DNA from: KBS-96 sp049585195
Lineage (GTDB): Bacteria; Acidobacteriota; Terriglobia; Bryobacterales; Bryobacteraceae
Reading direction: 5' to 3'
Length of the DNA: 64,000 bases
Assembly: GCA_049585195.1 (NCBI GenBank)
Contig: JBAUZG010000312.1
Location: 1-64,000 of the forward strand
The notes below the pieces were generated by a model. The model made no database searches. It saw only the letters and a list, made by a program, of their open reading frames with translations, and had not been told where the DNA came from. Of the stretch, positions 17,235 through 25,803 are shown piece after piece; positions within the stretch are counted from its first letter, which is position 1, and each line of letters starts with the position of its first letter. A program made the translations under genes and the position numbers.

Positions 17235-18326
17235 CTAGAGGGTTTGGAGATCGCGGAAGCTGGGCAGCCCGGGTAGGCCTGTGGCCGATTTGACGGCTCT
17301 TATGACGGCTTGGGCTACAACTTCGGCGGCGACGGCTCCAATTAGACTGGCCTCTACTTTTTCCGAGCTCGCGCCCGTACAGGCGGCAAAGATTGTATCG
17401 CCATCGAATGAGGTGTGCACCGGCCGGATTGTGCGAGCCAGGCCATCATGAGCCATTTGGGCGATTTTGGTGGCTTGCGTCTTTGAAAACGCGGCATTTG
17501 TCGCGACGATTCCGAGGGTCGAGTTTGTTCCGGCTTGCGCGCGAATGCCGTGACCAGCCATGAGCTGCGCCATCGCATTCGCAAATCCTTTCCCGTCCGC
17601 TGTCCTCGCGCCCGCGATGATGGCACCGGTACTCGGATCGAAGATGTCTCCCACGGCATTCAAGGCGACGATGGCGGCGACGATCACGCCTGTGTCGCCA
17701 ACGGTGACGCTAGACGTACCGATGCCAGATTTCATGGCGCGCTTCATTCCCAAAAGCTTGCCAATGGTCGCGCCTGCTCCTGCACCCACGCACCCTTCGG
17801 CTACAACTTCAGTCGATGCAGCGCGGCACGCTTGATAACCAGCTTCGGCATCGGGCCTGATCTTCGCATTGCCGACACCCAGATCGAAGAGAATGGCGGC
17901 CGGAACAATGGGGACCACGATGGAGCCCATATGGAAGCCCATTCCTTGCTCTTCGAGAAACCGCATGGCGCCAGTGGCGGTATCGAGGCCGAAAGCGCTG
18001 CCGCCCGAAAGCATGATGGCATTGACTTTTTGGACCGTGTTGACCGGCTTCAACAGGTCCGTTTCACGCGTACCAGGAGCGGAACCCCGAACATCCACGC
18101 CAGCCGTCGCACCACCTTCAAAGATGACGGCGGTGCAACCCGTCGGACGCCGTTTGTCTGTAAAATGCCCAACTCGAACTCCAGCAACATCAGTGATGCC
18201 ATTGCCTTCGTGCACACCGTCTGTGGATTCAGCGTTCACTAGCGCGTTGATTCCACTGGCCAGCAGCGCGGTACCCTGTAGAAACGTGCGACGCTTCGAC
18301 TGGGAATCGGTTTCGGGGGCAGACAT
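17235..18326 (-). CDS. P1 family (DmpA-like) peptidase with Tat signal
   Basis: 363 residues from ATG 18326. Residues 10-25 (SKRRTFLQGTALLASG) are a twin-arginine signal, so it is exported folded. The body matches P1/DmpA aminopeptidases: NGITDVAGVRVGHFTD, GCTAVIFEGGATAGVDVRGSAPGTRETDLL, LSGGSAFGLDTATGAMRFLEEQG, and GIGTSSVTVGD, around which family members self-cleave to expose the nucleophile. The family removes N-terminal residues from amides and peptides. It is divergent from the MFS gene with only 34 bp between starts. The ORF is open 60 codons further upstream, but that part would lie across the divergent gene. Confidence 0.88.
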   Translation of the reverse strand: MSAPETDSQSKRRTFLQGTALLASGINALVNAESTDGVHEGNGITDVAGVRVGHFTDKRRPTGCTAVIFEGGATAGVDVRGSAPGTRETDLLKPVNTVQKVNAIMLSGGSAFGLDTATGAMRFLEEQGMGFHMGSIVVPIVPAAILFDLGVGNAKIRPDAEAGYQACRAASTEVVAEGCVGAGAGATIGKLLGMKRAMKSGIGTSSVTVGDTGVIVAAIVALNAVGDIFDPSTGAIIAGARTADGKGFANAMAQLMAGHGIRAQAGTNSTLGIVATNAAFSKTQATKIAQMAHDGLARTIRPVHTSFDGDTIFAACTGASSEKVEASLIGAVAAEVVAQAVIRAVKSATGLPGLPSFRDLQTL

Positions 18327-18360
18327 GAACAAGCGAACCCAACCTTCATGATAGACGTAT

Positions 18361-19626
18361 ATGGGCAGTTCAGTCCCGCAGGCAAGCGACACTGAGGCAG
18401 TGCCTCGTGAGCTGTCGCTTCGTTGGGTGGCGGTTTCCGTTTTCATCGCCTCTTCCACTCTGAATTTTTTAGACCGGCAGCTATTGAATACGCTCGCCCC
18501 GCTCATCCTGACGGAGTTCCACCTCAGCCAAACCGGCTTCGGCTTTATCGTTTCGATATTTTCATTTGCCTATGCCGCGAGCTCGCTTGGGGTGGGCTGG
18601 CTGCTTGACAAACTTGGCGTGAATCGGGCCATGTCGCTGGCCGTCGCGTGGTGGTCGCTGGCGGCAACGGCCACCGCCTTTATCCGTAGCTTCGGGGGCC
18701 TTGCGGTTTGCCGCGCGTGCCTAGGAGTTGGAGAATCGGCCGGAGTTCCTGCGGTCGGAAAGGTGAATGGCGTCTATTTAAAGCCTGAAGAGCGCGCTCT
18801 CGGAGCCGCGCTCAACCAGGTTGGCATCAGCCTGGGACTCGCGGCAGCGCCGTTGTTTATTGGGCTGGCGATCCATTACTCGTGGCGGGCGCCATTCACG
18901 CTAGTTGGCATGCTGGGATTCGTCTGGATTCCGGTGTGGTTGTTCGTCAACCGACGTATCCGGCCCAGCTTCGAGACTTTTTCGCCTGACGAAGCAGAAT
19001 CATCGCGCCCGGATCTAGGCATGCTGCTTGACAAAAGCCTTCTGGCTCTCGTTCTGTCGAATATTTTGTGGATGGGCGGTTATTCGCTGTGGTCCAACTG
19101 GACCACACTCTACCTGGTCCATGTCCATGGCATCACGCTCGTAGAGTCGGCGCGATATGTTTGGATTCCGCCGCTGGTTTCGAATTTTGGCGGATTCTTC
19201 GGCGGCTGGCTGTCGAAGCGCTCGATGGAGCGCGGTGTTCCACCGGTTGCCGCAAGGCGGAAGGCGGTGTGGTGGAGCGCTGGCGGCTACCTTCTAACGT
19301 TGCTTTTGCCGTTTGCGCCTTCAGCGGGAACAGCGACGGCGCTCATTTCCGTCAGCTTCTTTTTCGCGCTTGCTGGCAGTGTAAATATTTACGCGATTCC
19401 GATTGACTTGTTCGGCGCGGCACGCTCAGGGTTAGGTATTGGGGCGTTAGTGTTCGCGTACGGTTTTCTACAGACGTTGATTTCCCCAGTTATCGGGTAT
19501 CTCTCCGATCATGGTCTATACACTCAGGTTGTGTGGTTGGTTGTGGTTCCGGCTGTGCTTGGCGCCGCTGCGCTTCAGCCAGTTCGCGAGGCGAATGCCG
19601 TCAGAAATGAAGGACGAGTTCGGTGA
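18361..19626 (+). CDS. MFS transporter, anion:cation symporter (hexuronate-like) type
   Basis: 421 residues with about 12 membrane segments. The pattern NFLDRQLLNTLAPLI, then LGVGWLLDKLGVNRAMSLAVAWWSLAATATAF and CLGVGESAGVPAVGKVNGVYLKPEERALGAALNQVGISLG is that of the ExuT/GudP-type ACS family. Possible substrates are uronates or other organic acids. A link to glucuronate from the GH67 enzyme at 48-50 kb is a guess. Its 3' end overlaps the HAD gene by 26 bases in convergent orientation. Confidence 0.85.
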   Translation: MGSSVPQASDTEAVPRELSLRWVAVSVFIASSTLNFLDRQLLNTLAPLILTEFHLSQTGFGFIVSIFSFAYAASSLGVGWLLDKLGVNRAMSLAVAWWSLAATATAFIRSFGGLAVCRACLGVGESAGVPAVGKVNGVYLKPEERALGAALNQVGISLGLAAAPLFIGLAIHYSWRAPFTLVGMLGFVWIPVWLFVNRRIRPSFETFSPDEAESSRPDLGMLLDKSLLALVLSNILWMGGYSLWSNWTTLYLVHVHGITLVESARYVWIPPLVSNFGGFFGGWLSKRSMERGVPPVAARRKAVWWSAGGYLLTLLLPFAPSAGTATALISVSFFFALAGSVNIYAIPIDLFGAARSGLGIGALVFAYGFLQTLISPVIGYLSDHGLYTQVVWLVVVPAVLGAAALQPVREANAVRNEGRVR

Positions 19627-20284
19627 ACCGCTCCACTCTTAACAAGCGGGGGTGGGAAGCGGGCACGTCCTCGTGTTCCAAGCTCCACGTTCTGGGATGT
19701 GGGACGTAAACGGCGCTGAGACCAGCCGCAAGCGCCGGGTTGATGTCCGACTTTGGTGAATTACCGATCATCCATGTCCGCTCGATAAGACAGTCACGTT
19801 CCTGGGCTAGGTTTCGATAGGCTTGCTCGTTCTTCTCCTTCACAATGGCGATGTGCTGGAAGAAACGGCCCAGGCCTGACCGCTCCACTTTGATTCGCTG
19901 CTCATCGAGGTCGCCCTTTGTGAACAGCAACAGCTCGTGCCGGGCATGAAGGTGAGCAAGCGTTTCCTCGACGCCGGGAATCAGCTCGAGCGGGCGCTCC
20001 CGTATTTGATAGGCGAACTCCTTCACCGCTTCGAGATCACGATCGGAGACGTCCCGCTCGGTCAAATGTTCGAAGCATTGCGCGAGATTCCGTGCGAAAT
20101 TGTTCGATCCGTAGCCGTACGTCTTTGCATTGACCATCTCGATCTCATCGAGGACGGCACGCACCTGTTCCGGGGAAAGGGAGGAGTGAGCCAGGTAATC
20201 GCAGAACTGGTCGAATGCCTCTTCAAAATATATGTTGTTTTCCCAGAGTGTGTCGTCTGCGTCAAAGATGAGGTGCTTCCTCAC
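19601..20284 (-). CDS. HAD-superfamily hydrolase
   Basis: 227 residues. Motif I is DADDT (residues 8-12) with both catalytic aspartates, motif II is LLLFTKGD, and motif IV is GNSPKSDINPALAAGL. The helical cap between motifs I and II places it in HAD subfamily I (YjjG-like nucleotidase or phosphatase). The substrate cannot be inferred. It lies seven bases downstream of the Lon-domain gene and is probably co-transcribed with it. Confidence 0.87.
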   Translation of the reverse strand: MRKHLIFDADDTLWENNIYFEEAFDQFCDYLAHSSLSPEQVRAVLDEIEMVNAKTYGYGSNNFARNLAQCFEHLTERDVSDRDLEAVKEFAYQIRERPLELIPGVEETLAHLHARHELLLFTKGDLDEQRIKVERSGLGRFFQHIAIVKEKNEQAYRNLAQERDCLIERTWMIGNSPKSDINPALAAGLSAVYVPHPRTWSLEHEDVPASHPRLLRVERFTELVLHF

Positions 20285-20290
20285 GCCGCG

Positions 20291-20923
20291 CTACGCCCCT
20301 TCGTTGTAGTGTTTTGCATGTCCGTTTCGCGGCCCTACGCGCTTTGCCAGGGCGATTCGTTCGCGCTTGTGAATGTAACCTGGCAGGCTCTGAATCAAAT
20401 ATACTAACCGTTCCTTTTCCGAACGCATGACGAGAAGCGCCTGGCGGTAGTCGAGATCGTCGATTGCCTGCGCCAGTTGAAAGCTGAGCTGCGGCTCGCC
20501 GATTCGGGGAGTTTCCGCGGGCGTTTCGGTCTCGGCAACGCGCAGCCGGTCGTATTCGGCAATGGCCTGCTGCTGTAGGGCCGGGGGGGCGGGACTTGCA
20601 TCGTCGTCATTGAAGAATTCGACTTCAGCTTGAAGATACGTTTTCTCTTCGTCCAACGAAATGATTTGAAACCGCCTTCTGCCAACCGCAATCAGGTCGA
20701 GCCGCCCATCGGGGTAGCGTCGCACCACCCGCTCGACGGTCGCAGTGCAGCCGACGTTTACCAAGCCGCCATCCTTGGCAAGCACCACGCCGAATTCGCC
20801 TCTTTCAGGAATCAGCCGCCCCATCATCTCTTTGTAGCGATCTTCGAAGATATGCAGAGGCAGCGGCGTGGTTGGGAGAAGGACCAGTGAAAGAGGAAAG
20901 AGCGGCAGGAGTTGCCCCGGCAT
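20291..20923 (-). CDS. Lon substrate-binding (LON_substr_bdg) domain protein
   Basis: 210 residues. The N-terminal domain of Lon protease is recognisable (LLPLFPLSLVLLPTTPLPLHIFEDRYKEMMGRLI; VGCTATVERVVRRYPDGRLDLIAVGRRRFQI), but there is no AAA+ or protease domain. Stand-alone versions are common and of unknown role; they may bind unfolded proteins or Lon substrates. The C-terminal half is helical (residues 130-195). It is followed closely by the HAD gene and is divergent from aroK. Confidence 0.87.
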   Translation of the reverse strand: MPGQLLPLFPLSLVLLPTTPLPLHIFEDRYKEMMGRLIPERGEFGVVLAKDGGLVNVGCTATVERVVRRYPDGRLDLIAVGRRRFQIISLDEEKTYLQAEVEFFNDDDASPAPPALQQQAIAEYDRLRVAETETPAETPRIGEPQLSFQLAQAIDDLDYRQALLVMRSEKERLVYLIQSLPGYIHKRERIALAKRVGPRNGHAKHYNEGA

Positions 20924-20962
20924 GCTTCCATTATCGGCTTCGGGGCGTCAGAGGGCGGAGAG

Positions 20963-20991
20963 TTCCTGAAAGGCTTACCTGAAGGTATACT
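20963..20991 (+). promoter_or_regulatory. Candidate promoter for aroK
   Basis: TTCCTG (20963-20968), a 17-base spacer and TATACT (20986-20991) make a moderate sigma-70-type match about 95 bases upstream of the shikimate kinase ATG. Confidence 0.4.
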
Positions 20992-21083
20992 AGTTTGCGG
21001 AAAGGGCTCGGCTATTGGCTATTTGCGGCCGCCCGGCGCGTGCCGTGCACTGCTGAAGCCGGTGAATTACACTTGTCCGTCCG

Positions 21084-21611
21084 ATGCTCTTGAAATTGAA
21101 GCGCACCCCCGGCCTGTACCTGGTGGGTTTCATGGCCGCCGGCAAATCGACTGTGGGGCGTGCCTTGGCCCATGAGCTGGGGTGGTCCTTTTTCGACGTC
21201 GATATCGAAATCGAGAGAAAACAGGGAGCTTCTATTCCGGAGATTTTCCTAAAGCAGGGAGAGGCGGCGTTTCGAGACCTGGAGACCGAAGCGATCCGGC
21301 ATCATGTGCATGTGATCCAATCCGGGACTCCGGGTGTGGTGGCTCTCGGCGGAGGCGCATTTGTTCAACCGCGCAATTGGGAGATCCTCGAAAACAACGG
21401 AGTAACTATCTGGCTCGACTGCCCCTTCGACATCGTATGCCAACGGATGAATGGCGGCGAGGGACGGCCTCTGGCTGCGGACAAGAGCCAACTGGCAGAG
21501 CTTTTTGAAGACCGCCGTCCGTTATACAGCCGCGCCGATTTCCGGCTCGAGATCGTGGACGATGACGTCGCCATGATCGTACGCAGAATTCTCGGACTGC
21601 CGATCTTTTAA
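21084..21611 (+). CDS. aroK: Shikimate kinase
   Basis: 175 residues. The Walker A motif is GFMAAGKST (residues 15-23), the magnesium/shikimate pair is FFDVDIE (D38, D40), then EAAFRDLETEAI, GVVALGGGAF and GGEGRPLAA (lid). This is the complete kinase signature. The enzyme phosphorylates shikimate at O3 in chorismate synthesis. Five bases separate it from the glycerate kinase, so the two are likely one transcript. It converges on DAHP synthase, the first enzyme of the same pathway. Confidence 0.95.
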   Translation: MLLKLKRTPGLYLVGFMAAGKSTVGRALAHELGWSFFDVDIEIERKQGASIPEIFLKQGEAAFRDLETEAIRHHVHVIQSGTPGVVALGGGAFVQPRNWEILENNGVTIWLDCPFDIVCQRMNGGEGRPLAADKSQLAELFEDRRPLYSRADFRLEIVDDDVAMIVRRILGLPIF

Positions 21612-21616
21612 CCTTT

Positions 21617-22957
21617 GTGTCAACCCGATCCCGCAAGCTGAAGGCAGACGCCATCGACATATTTCGTGCGGGACTTAGGGCCGCGAATGTAACGGAAGCC
21701 GTGAAGCGCAATTTGAAACTCGCGCGCGGGAGCTTGCGAGCCGGAGAGGAAACACTCGCGCTCGGCAATTTCGATCGCATTTACATGGTTGGAGCCGGCA
21801 AGGCTTGCACGGCGATGGCGTACGCCGTGGAAGAAATTGTGGGGACCGACAGGATTGCGGGCGGCGTCATCAATGTGAAGCACGGGCATACGAAACCCAA
21901 GCCCAAGCGCATCAAAGTGTACGAGTGCGGCCATCCTGTTCCCGATGAGCAAGGAGAACAGGGCGCCCGTGAAATGGAGGAGCTTCTTCGAGGGCTCAAT
22001 CGGCGAGACCTGGTTTTTGTTCTTATCTCGGGCGGCGCTTCCGCTCTTCTTCCCGCGCCTGCTCCACCGGTTACGCTGGCTGCGAAGCAGAAGGTGACGA
22101 ATCAATTGCTGAAATGCGGCGCCGATATTTTCGAGCTGAACGCAGTCCGCAAGCACTTATCTCTGCTGAAGGGCGGACAGCTTGCGTCTCTGGCGTACCC
22201 GGCGACGGTTGTTTCGCTGATTCTATCGGACGTGATCGGCGATCCATTGGATGTGATTGGTTCAGGTCCAACAGCGCCTGACAACAGCACGTTTGGCGAT
22301 GCACTGCGCGTGCTGTCTAAGTTTCAGTTGACGAAGAGCGTTCCTCGAAGCGTGATGGCGAGGCTGGAAGAGGGCGCCGCTGGGCGAGTTCCAGAAACGC
22401 CGAAGGCGGGAGACAGAATCTTCGAAAACGTTCACAACGTTCTGGTAGGCAGCAACCGGCTGGCTCTTCAAGCTGCTGCACGGGAGGCTAAGCGGCTCGG
22501 CTATCACACGTTGATACTGTCGAGCTCGATTCAAGGGGAGACGCGTGAAGCTGCCAGAACTCACGCCGAGATTCTTCGCGAGATCATCTCGAGCGATGGC
22601 CTGATAAGCCGCCCCGCGTGCCTGCTTTCCGGCGGTGAGACGATTGTCACCGTCAGGGGAACAGGGAAGGGGGGACGGAATCAGGAGTTTGCGCTGGCCT
22701 CCGCCATCTATCTCTCGAACGAGGAGAACTGGGCTGTATTGAGCGCGGGAACAGACGGAACCGACGGCCCTACGGATGCGGCGGGGGCTTTTGCGGATGT
22801 TTCGACCGTGAGGCGCGCAGCTCGACTGGGCATTTCTGCCGATCGACATTTGATTGAAAACAATGCTTACCCGTTCTTCGACAGCACGGGCGATCTCATC
22901 AAAACCGGACCTACGGGTACCAACGTCATGGATTTGCGTGTGTTGTTGGCCGGTTAG
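21617..22957 (+). CDS. Glycerate 2-kinase (MOFRL family)
   Basis: 446 residues from GTG 21617. Matches the two-domain GckA family: MVGAGKACTAMAYAVEE, NVKHGHTKPKPKRIKVYECGHPVPDEQGEQGAREM, FVLISGGASALLPAPAPPVTL, LSDVIGDPLDVIGSGPTAPD and a C-terminal MOFRL domain (GGETIVTVRGTGKGGRNQEFALA, GTDGTDGPTDAAGAF). It phosphorylates D-glycerate to 2-phosphoglycerate, linking glyoxylate, serine or uronate catabolism to glycolysis. It follows aroK after five bases. Confidence 0.92.
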   Translation: MSTRSRKLKADAIDIFRAGLRAANVTEAVKRNLKLARGSLRAGEETLALGNFDRIYMVGAGKACTAMAYAVEEIVGTDRIAGGVINVKHGHTKPKPKRIKVYECGHPVPDEQGEQGAREMEELLRGLNRRDLVFVLISGGASALLPAPAPPVTLAAKQKVTNQLLKCGADIFELNAVRKHLSLLKGGQLASLAYPATVVSLILSDVIGDPLDVIGSGPTAPDNSTFGDALRVLSKFQLTKSVPRSVMARLEEGAAGRVPETPKAGDRIFENVHNVLVGSNRLALQAAAREAKRLGYHTLILSSSIQGETREAARTHAEILREIISSDGLISRPACLLSGGETIVTVRGTGKGGRNQEFALASAIYLSNEENWAVLSAGTDGTDGPTDAAGAFADVSTVRRAARLGISADRHLIENNAYPFFDSTGDLIKTGPTGTNVMDLRVLLAG

Positions 22958-22960
22958 CCT

Positions 22961-22986
22961 GAAGGCCGGGCAGGTCCGGCCCTACA
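22961..22986 (+). repeat. Palindromic intergenic repeat, CCTACA type, copy 2
   Basis: Perfect six-base arms GGCCGG (22964-22969) and CCGGCC (22976-22981) around the loop GCAGGT, followed by CTACA. It lies between the convergent glycerate kinase and aroF stops. The same loop and tail recur at 38146-38170. Confidence 0.65.
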
Positions 22987-22990
22987 AAAG

Positions 22991-24031
22991 TTATGCGACG
23001 GCCACGGTTTCGGCGAGGCGCGCCTGTTTCCACAAACTCATGTAGGGTTCGAGATCCTGCATCATTTGAGCGAACTGCGCGGTTGATAGCGACTGAGCTC
23101 CATCGCTCATCGCCTTTTCGGGGCAGGGATGGCACTCGACAAGCAGACCATCGGCTCCGATTGCGACGCCGGCGCGGCAAAGAGGCGGCACCAGGGTTCG
23201 CTTGCCCGTCGCATGGCTGGGATCGAGAATTACCGGCAAATGAGAGAGTTCGTTGAGTAGAGCGATGGCGGCGATATCGCAGGTATTTCTCGTCGCGGTT
23301 TCAAAGGTTCGAATGCCTCGCTCGCACAGGATGACGTTGGGATTTCCGTGCGCGACGATGTATTCCGCCGACATCAACAGTTCTTTTATTGTCGAGCTCA
23401 GGCCGCGTTTCAGCATGATTGGTTTTCCGGCTTTGCCAAGCGACTTCAGCAGAGCGAAATTCTGCATGTTACGCGCGCCGATCTGTAAAATATCCGCGTA
23501 TTCGGCCACCATCGGAACATCGCTGTCGCTCATCACCTCAGTGATGATGCCGAGGCCCGTCTGATGCTTCGCTTTTTGAAGCAATTTCAACCCTTCCTCT
23601 TCGAGACCTTGGAAATCGTAGGGCGAGGTTCGCGGTTTGAAGGCTCCGCCACGAAGAAATTTGGCTCCGGCGCGAACAACGGCGTGGGCGGTATCGAGAA
23701 TTTGCCGCTCGCTTTCCACCGCGCAGGGCCCCGCCATTACGATGAATTCATCCCCGCCTATATCGACGCCATTAATGCAAAACACCGATTTTCCTGGCCG
23801 GAACTCACGGCTCACAAACTTATAAGGCGCGGAAATACGCACCGCTTTCTCGACCTGAGGCATTGCTTCGAGGGATTCCAGACAGGGCGTGACATCGCCG
23901 ACGCCAACCACGCCGATTACGACGCGCTCCTCTCCTTCAATCGAATGAACCTTATAGCCAAATTCACGGATACGATTGCAAACCGCCTCAATTTCCGCTT
24001 TTGTGGCGTGTAACTTCATCGAGATAATCAT
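22991..24031 (-). CDS. aroF: 3-deoxy-7-phosphoheptulonate synthase (DAHP synthase, type I-beta with ferredoxin-like domain)
   Basis: 346 residues. Residues 1-70 (MIISMKLHATKAEIEAVCNRI...) form the N-terminal ferredoxin-like regulatory domain seen in Thermotoga-type enzymes, where it binds the feedback inhibitors Tyr/Phe. The barrel begins at FIVMAGPCAVES, with RGGAFKPRTSPYDFQG, GARNMQNFALL, LKRGLSST, ILCERGIRTFE and DPSHATGKR. It condenses PEP and erythrose 4-phosphate in the first shikimate-pathway step. Expression appears controlled by an attenuator in the 188 bases upstream, so both activity and transcription would respond to aromatic amino acids. Confidence 0.95.
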   Translation of the reverse strand: MIISMKLHATKAEIEAVCNRIREFGYKVHSIEGEERVVIGVVGVGDVTPCLESLEAMPQVEKAVRISAPYKFVSREFRPGKSVFCINGVDIGGDEFIVMAGPCAVESERQILDTAHAVVRAGAKFLRGGAFKPRTSPYDFQGLEEEGLKLLQKAKHQTGLGIITEVMSDSDVPMVAEYADILQIGARNMQNFALLKSLGKAGKPIMLKRGLSSTIKELLMSAEYIVAHGNPNVILCERGIRTFETATRNTCDIAAIALLNELSHLPVILDPSHATGKRTLVPPLCRAGVAIGADGLLVECHPCPEKAMSDGAQSLSTAQFAQMMQDLEPYMSLWKQARLAETVAVA

Positions 24032-24076
24032 GTCGTCCGTCCAAGATTTTTATTCAAATTCGCACTTGCAAATCAA

Positions 24077-24106
24077 AAAGGCCCGCTCTCTTTCGAGCGG
24101 GCCTTT
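24077..24106 (-). terminator. Intrinsic terminator in the aroF leader (attenuator terminator)
   Basis: Perfect 12-bp stem AAAGGCCCGCTC / GAGCGGGCCTTT around a six-base loop. On the minus strand the 3' arm runs into five T in a row. It lies 46 bases before the aroF start codon and 35 bases after the leader-peptide stop. This is exactly where an attenuator terminator should be. Confidence 0.85.
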
Positions 24107-24115
24107 AAAAACTCT

Positions 24116-24136
24116 AACCAGTTAATTAACCTGGTT
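24116..24136 (-). promoter_or_regulatory. Second leader hairpin between leader peptide and terminator
   Basis: Six-base arms AACCAG and CTGGTT enclose an A/T-rich loop (TTAATTAAC on the plus strand). It lies between the leader-peptide stop and the terminator. It may belong to the antiterminator or anti-antiterminator fold; the pairing was not computed. Confidence 0.45.
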
Positions 24137-24141
24137 CAGCT

Positions 24142-24219
24142 CTACACGGACACCACCCGGATCGATCCCGGAGGATACCAAAATCGAAACGAGTAAAAGT
24201 AAGATGTGGCCGCTGCCAT
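24142..24219 (-). CDS. Aromatic leader peptide of the aroF attenuator
   Basis: A 25-codon ORF ending in TAG, upstream of aroF. After MAAAT it reads SYFYSFRFWY: seven aromatic residues (3 Tyr, 3 Phe, 1 Trp) among nine successive codons (24175-24201). A perfect intrinsic terminator follows 35 bases after its stop. Ribosome stalling at these codons when aromatic aminoacyl-tRNAs are scarce would favour antitermination, as in the pheA/trp leaders of enterobacteria. The candidate -10 box ends nine bases before the ATG and there is no Shine-Dalgarno, so the message would be nearly leaderless. The frame stays open further upstream, but the promoter position argues for this ATG. Confidence 0.8.
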   Translation of the reverse strand: MAAATSYFYSFRFWYPPGSIRVVSV

Positions 24220-24228
24220 TAAACACAG

Positions 24229-24258
24229 ATTATATCCAGTGGAACGTTCGATTCGCAA
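24229..24258 (-). promoter_or_regulatory. aroF promoter
   Basis: On the minus strand TTGCGA (24258-24253), an 18-base spacer and a perfect TATAAT (24234-24229). The predicted transcription start is only 2-3 bases before the leader-peptide ATG. Confidence 0.7.
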
Positions 24259-24349
24259 GCTGAATCGGAGGAAGCACTCTACACTTTCTGGTGGTGTTTC
24301 GCGGTTTTCGGTTATGCTTAGAACAAGCAAAAGGCGCTGAACCCGCCGC

Positions 24350-25513
24350 ATGAACACGGTACGAGTCGCACACATCATGCCGTTCGCGAATATCGGAGGG
24401 ACGGAGAAAGCAACTCTCCGGCTGGCGGAAGCGGCCTCCCATTGCGGGTTCGAGAATTTGATCTACTGTCCCCGCGAAGCAGAGGAGCTCAAAAACTTTT
24501 ATCATGAGCACTGCTTTTCGATGGCATCTTACGATCAAGTTGAGCCAAGCTACCACCATCCGATGCCGTACCTGCGGGCCGCGCAATCGCTAGGTCAGGA
24601 CATGAAACGTCATCATGTACGGATCGTCCACTGCGCCGACATTCTGGGCGCTCACTACGCCGCGCTGGCGGGACGGCTTGCCGGCGCATTTGTAGTCTGC
24701 CACGTGCGCTGCCAGCATCCAACGATTACGCGGCGCGACCAGACCTTCCTTTATCCGGTACAGAGGTTCGTGTTCGTTTCAAAAAACACATGGGACGTAT
24801 TCGGAATGCACGTGCCCAAAGAAAAGGGTGAGGTGCTGTACGATGGCGTGCCGGAGATGTGCATAGACGCATCGCCAACCGAAGCTCGAGCGGCCTATGG
24901 TCTCGAAGCGGACGTTCCGGTCATCGGAATGGCTTCGCGAATACATCCGGGGAAGGATTTCGAGAGTTTGATCGCGGCGGCGAAAATTGTTGCCGAATCA
25001 TTTCCATCCTGCCGGTATCTGCTGGTTGGAGATTATGAGCAGAATCCGGTGCATCGCGAGCACTTCTTACATCTGCAATCGCTGCTACGCGAGGCCGGAC
25101 TGGCCGAGCGATTCGTGTTTGCCGGTTTCGAATCCGATATCTCGCGATTCTTCGCTGCGATTAACATTTTCGTGCTGTCCAGCCATGCAGAGGGCCTGCC
25201 GCTTGTGATTTTGGAAGCGATGGCGTGCGGCAAACCTGTTGTGGCGACTGATGTGGGAGGCGTGAAGGAGATTGTGGAGGACCAACGAACGGGCTTGTTG
25301 GTACCTGAAAAGTCGCCCGAAAGTCTCGCGAAAGCGCTGTTATCGTTGCTTTCGAGCGAGGGCAAGGCCGGCGACATCTCGCGCGCTGGGCGCGAATTTG
25401 TGTTGAGAAATTTTGGAGAGGGGAGCTTTCAGAAGAGGGTGCGCGATCTATATTGCTCAATCGCAAAGCAACAGGGATATGAGAGCGATCGCGCTCCATG
25501 CATGCCTATGTGA
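24350..25513 (+). CDS. Glycosyltransferase, GT4 type
   Basis: 387 residues with two Rossmann halves. The N-terminal half starts VRVAHIMPFANIGGTEKATLRLAEA (the acceptor-side Gly loop). The C-terminal half has MASRIHPGKDFESLIAAA, RYLLVGDYEQNPVHREHF, FVFAGFESDISRFFAAINIFVLSSHAEGLPLVILEAMACGKPVVATDVGGVKEIV with the EGLPLVILEA donor-binding E-x7-E. A retaining sugar transferase for a surface polysaccharide or glycolipid is likely; the sugar is unknown. No other polysaccharide genes are adjacent. Its 3' end overlaps the acylphosphatase by eight bases (convergent). Confidence 0.88.
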   Translation: MNTVRVAHIMPFANIGGTEKATLRLAEAASHCGFENLIYCPREAEELKNFYHEHCFSMASYDQVEPSYHHPMPYLRAAQSLGQDMKRHHVRIVHCADILGAHYAALAGRLAGAFVVCHVRCQHPTITRRDQTFLYPVQRFVFVSKNTWDVFGMHVPKEKGEVLYDGVPEMCIDASPTEARAAYGLEADVPVIGMASRIHPGKDFESLIAAAKIVAESFPSCRYLLVGDYEQNPVHREHFLHLQSLLREAGLAERFVFAGFESDISRFFAAINIFVLSSHAEGLPLVILEAMACGKPVVATDVGGVKEIVEDQRTGLLVPEKSPESLAKALLSLLSSEGKAGDISRAGREFVLRNFGEGSFQKRVRDLYCSIAKQQGYESDRAPCMPM

Positions 25514-25781
25514 TTCGAAATCCGGCGATTCTTTGTACCGTTTCCTCCCGCTGCTCGACAGCGCGGACGTCCGACATCGGAGGACCGGCGTGAAGGGAGG
25601 CGGCGAGTTCGGAAAGTTTTTCTGGTGCGCCGATCGCATACACTTCTACGCGGCCGTCCTCCAGATTCCGTGCCCAGCCGGCTAAACCCAGATCCGCGGC
25701 GCGTTTCTGCACGAAGTAGCGGAAGCCAACGCCCTGGACCCGTCCCGCAATGAGCCAGCGCCGGGCTTGCTTTGCGGCCAT
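25506..25781 (-). CDS. acyP: Acylphosphatase
   Basis: 91 residues, the full family length. The phosphate loop is AGRVQGVGFRYFV with catalytic R21, and N39 is in LAGWARNLEDGRVEV. It hydrolyses carboxyl-phosphate bonds in small acyl phosphates. It is a stand-alone housekeeping gene here. Confidence 0.93.
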   Translation of the reverse strand: MAAKQARRWLIAGRVQGVGFRYFVQKRAADLGLAGWARNLEDGRVEVYAIGAPEKLSELAASLHAGPPMSDVRAVEQREETVQRIAGFRIT

Positions 25782-25803
25782 GCCCTCATTCTTTCATGCG
25801 GGT

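Noticed and set aside
24142..24378. 78-codon ORF covering the aroF leader peptide
   Set aside because: The upstream part crosses the predicted promoter and has no ribosome site; only the last 25 codons fit as a leader peptide.
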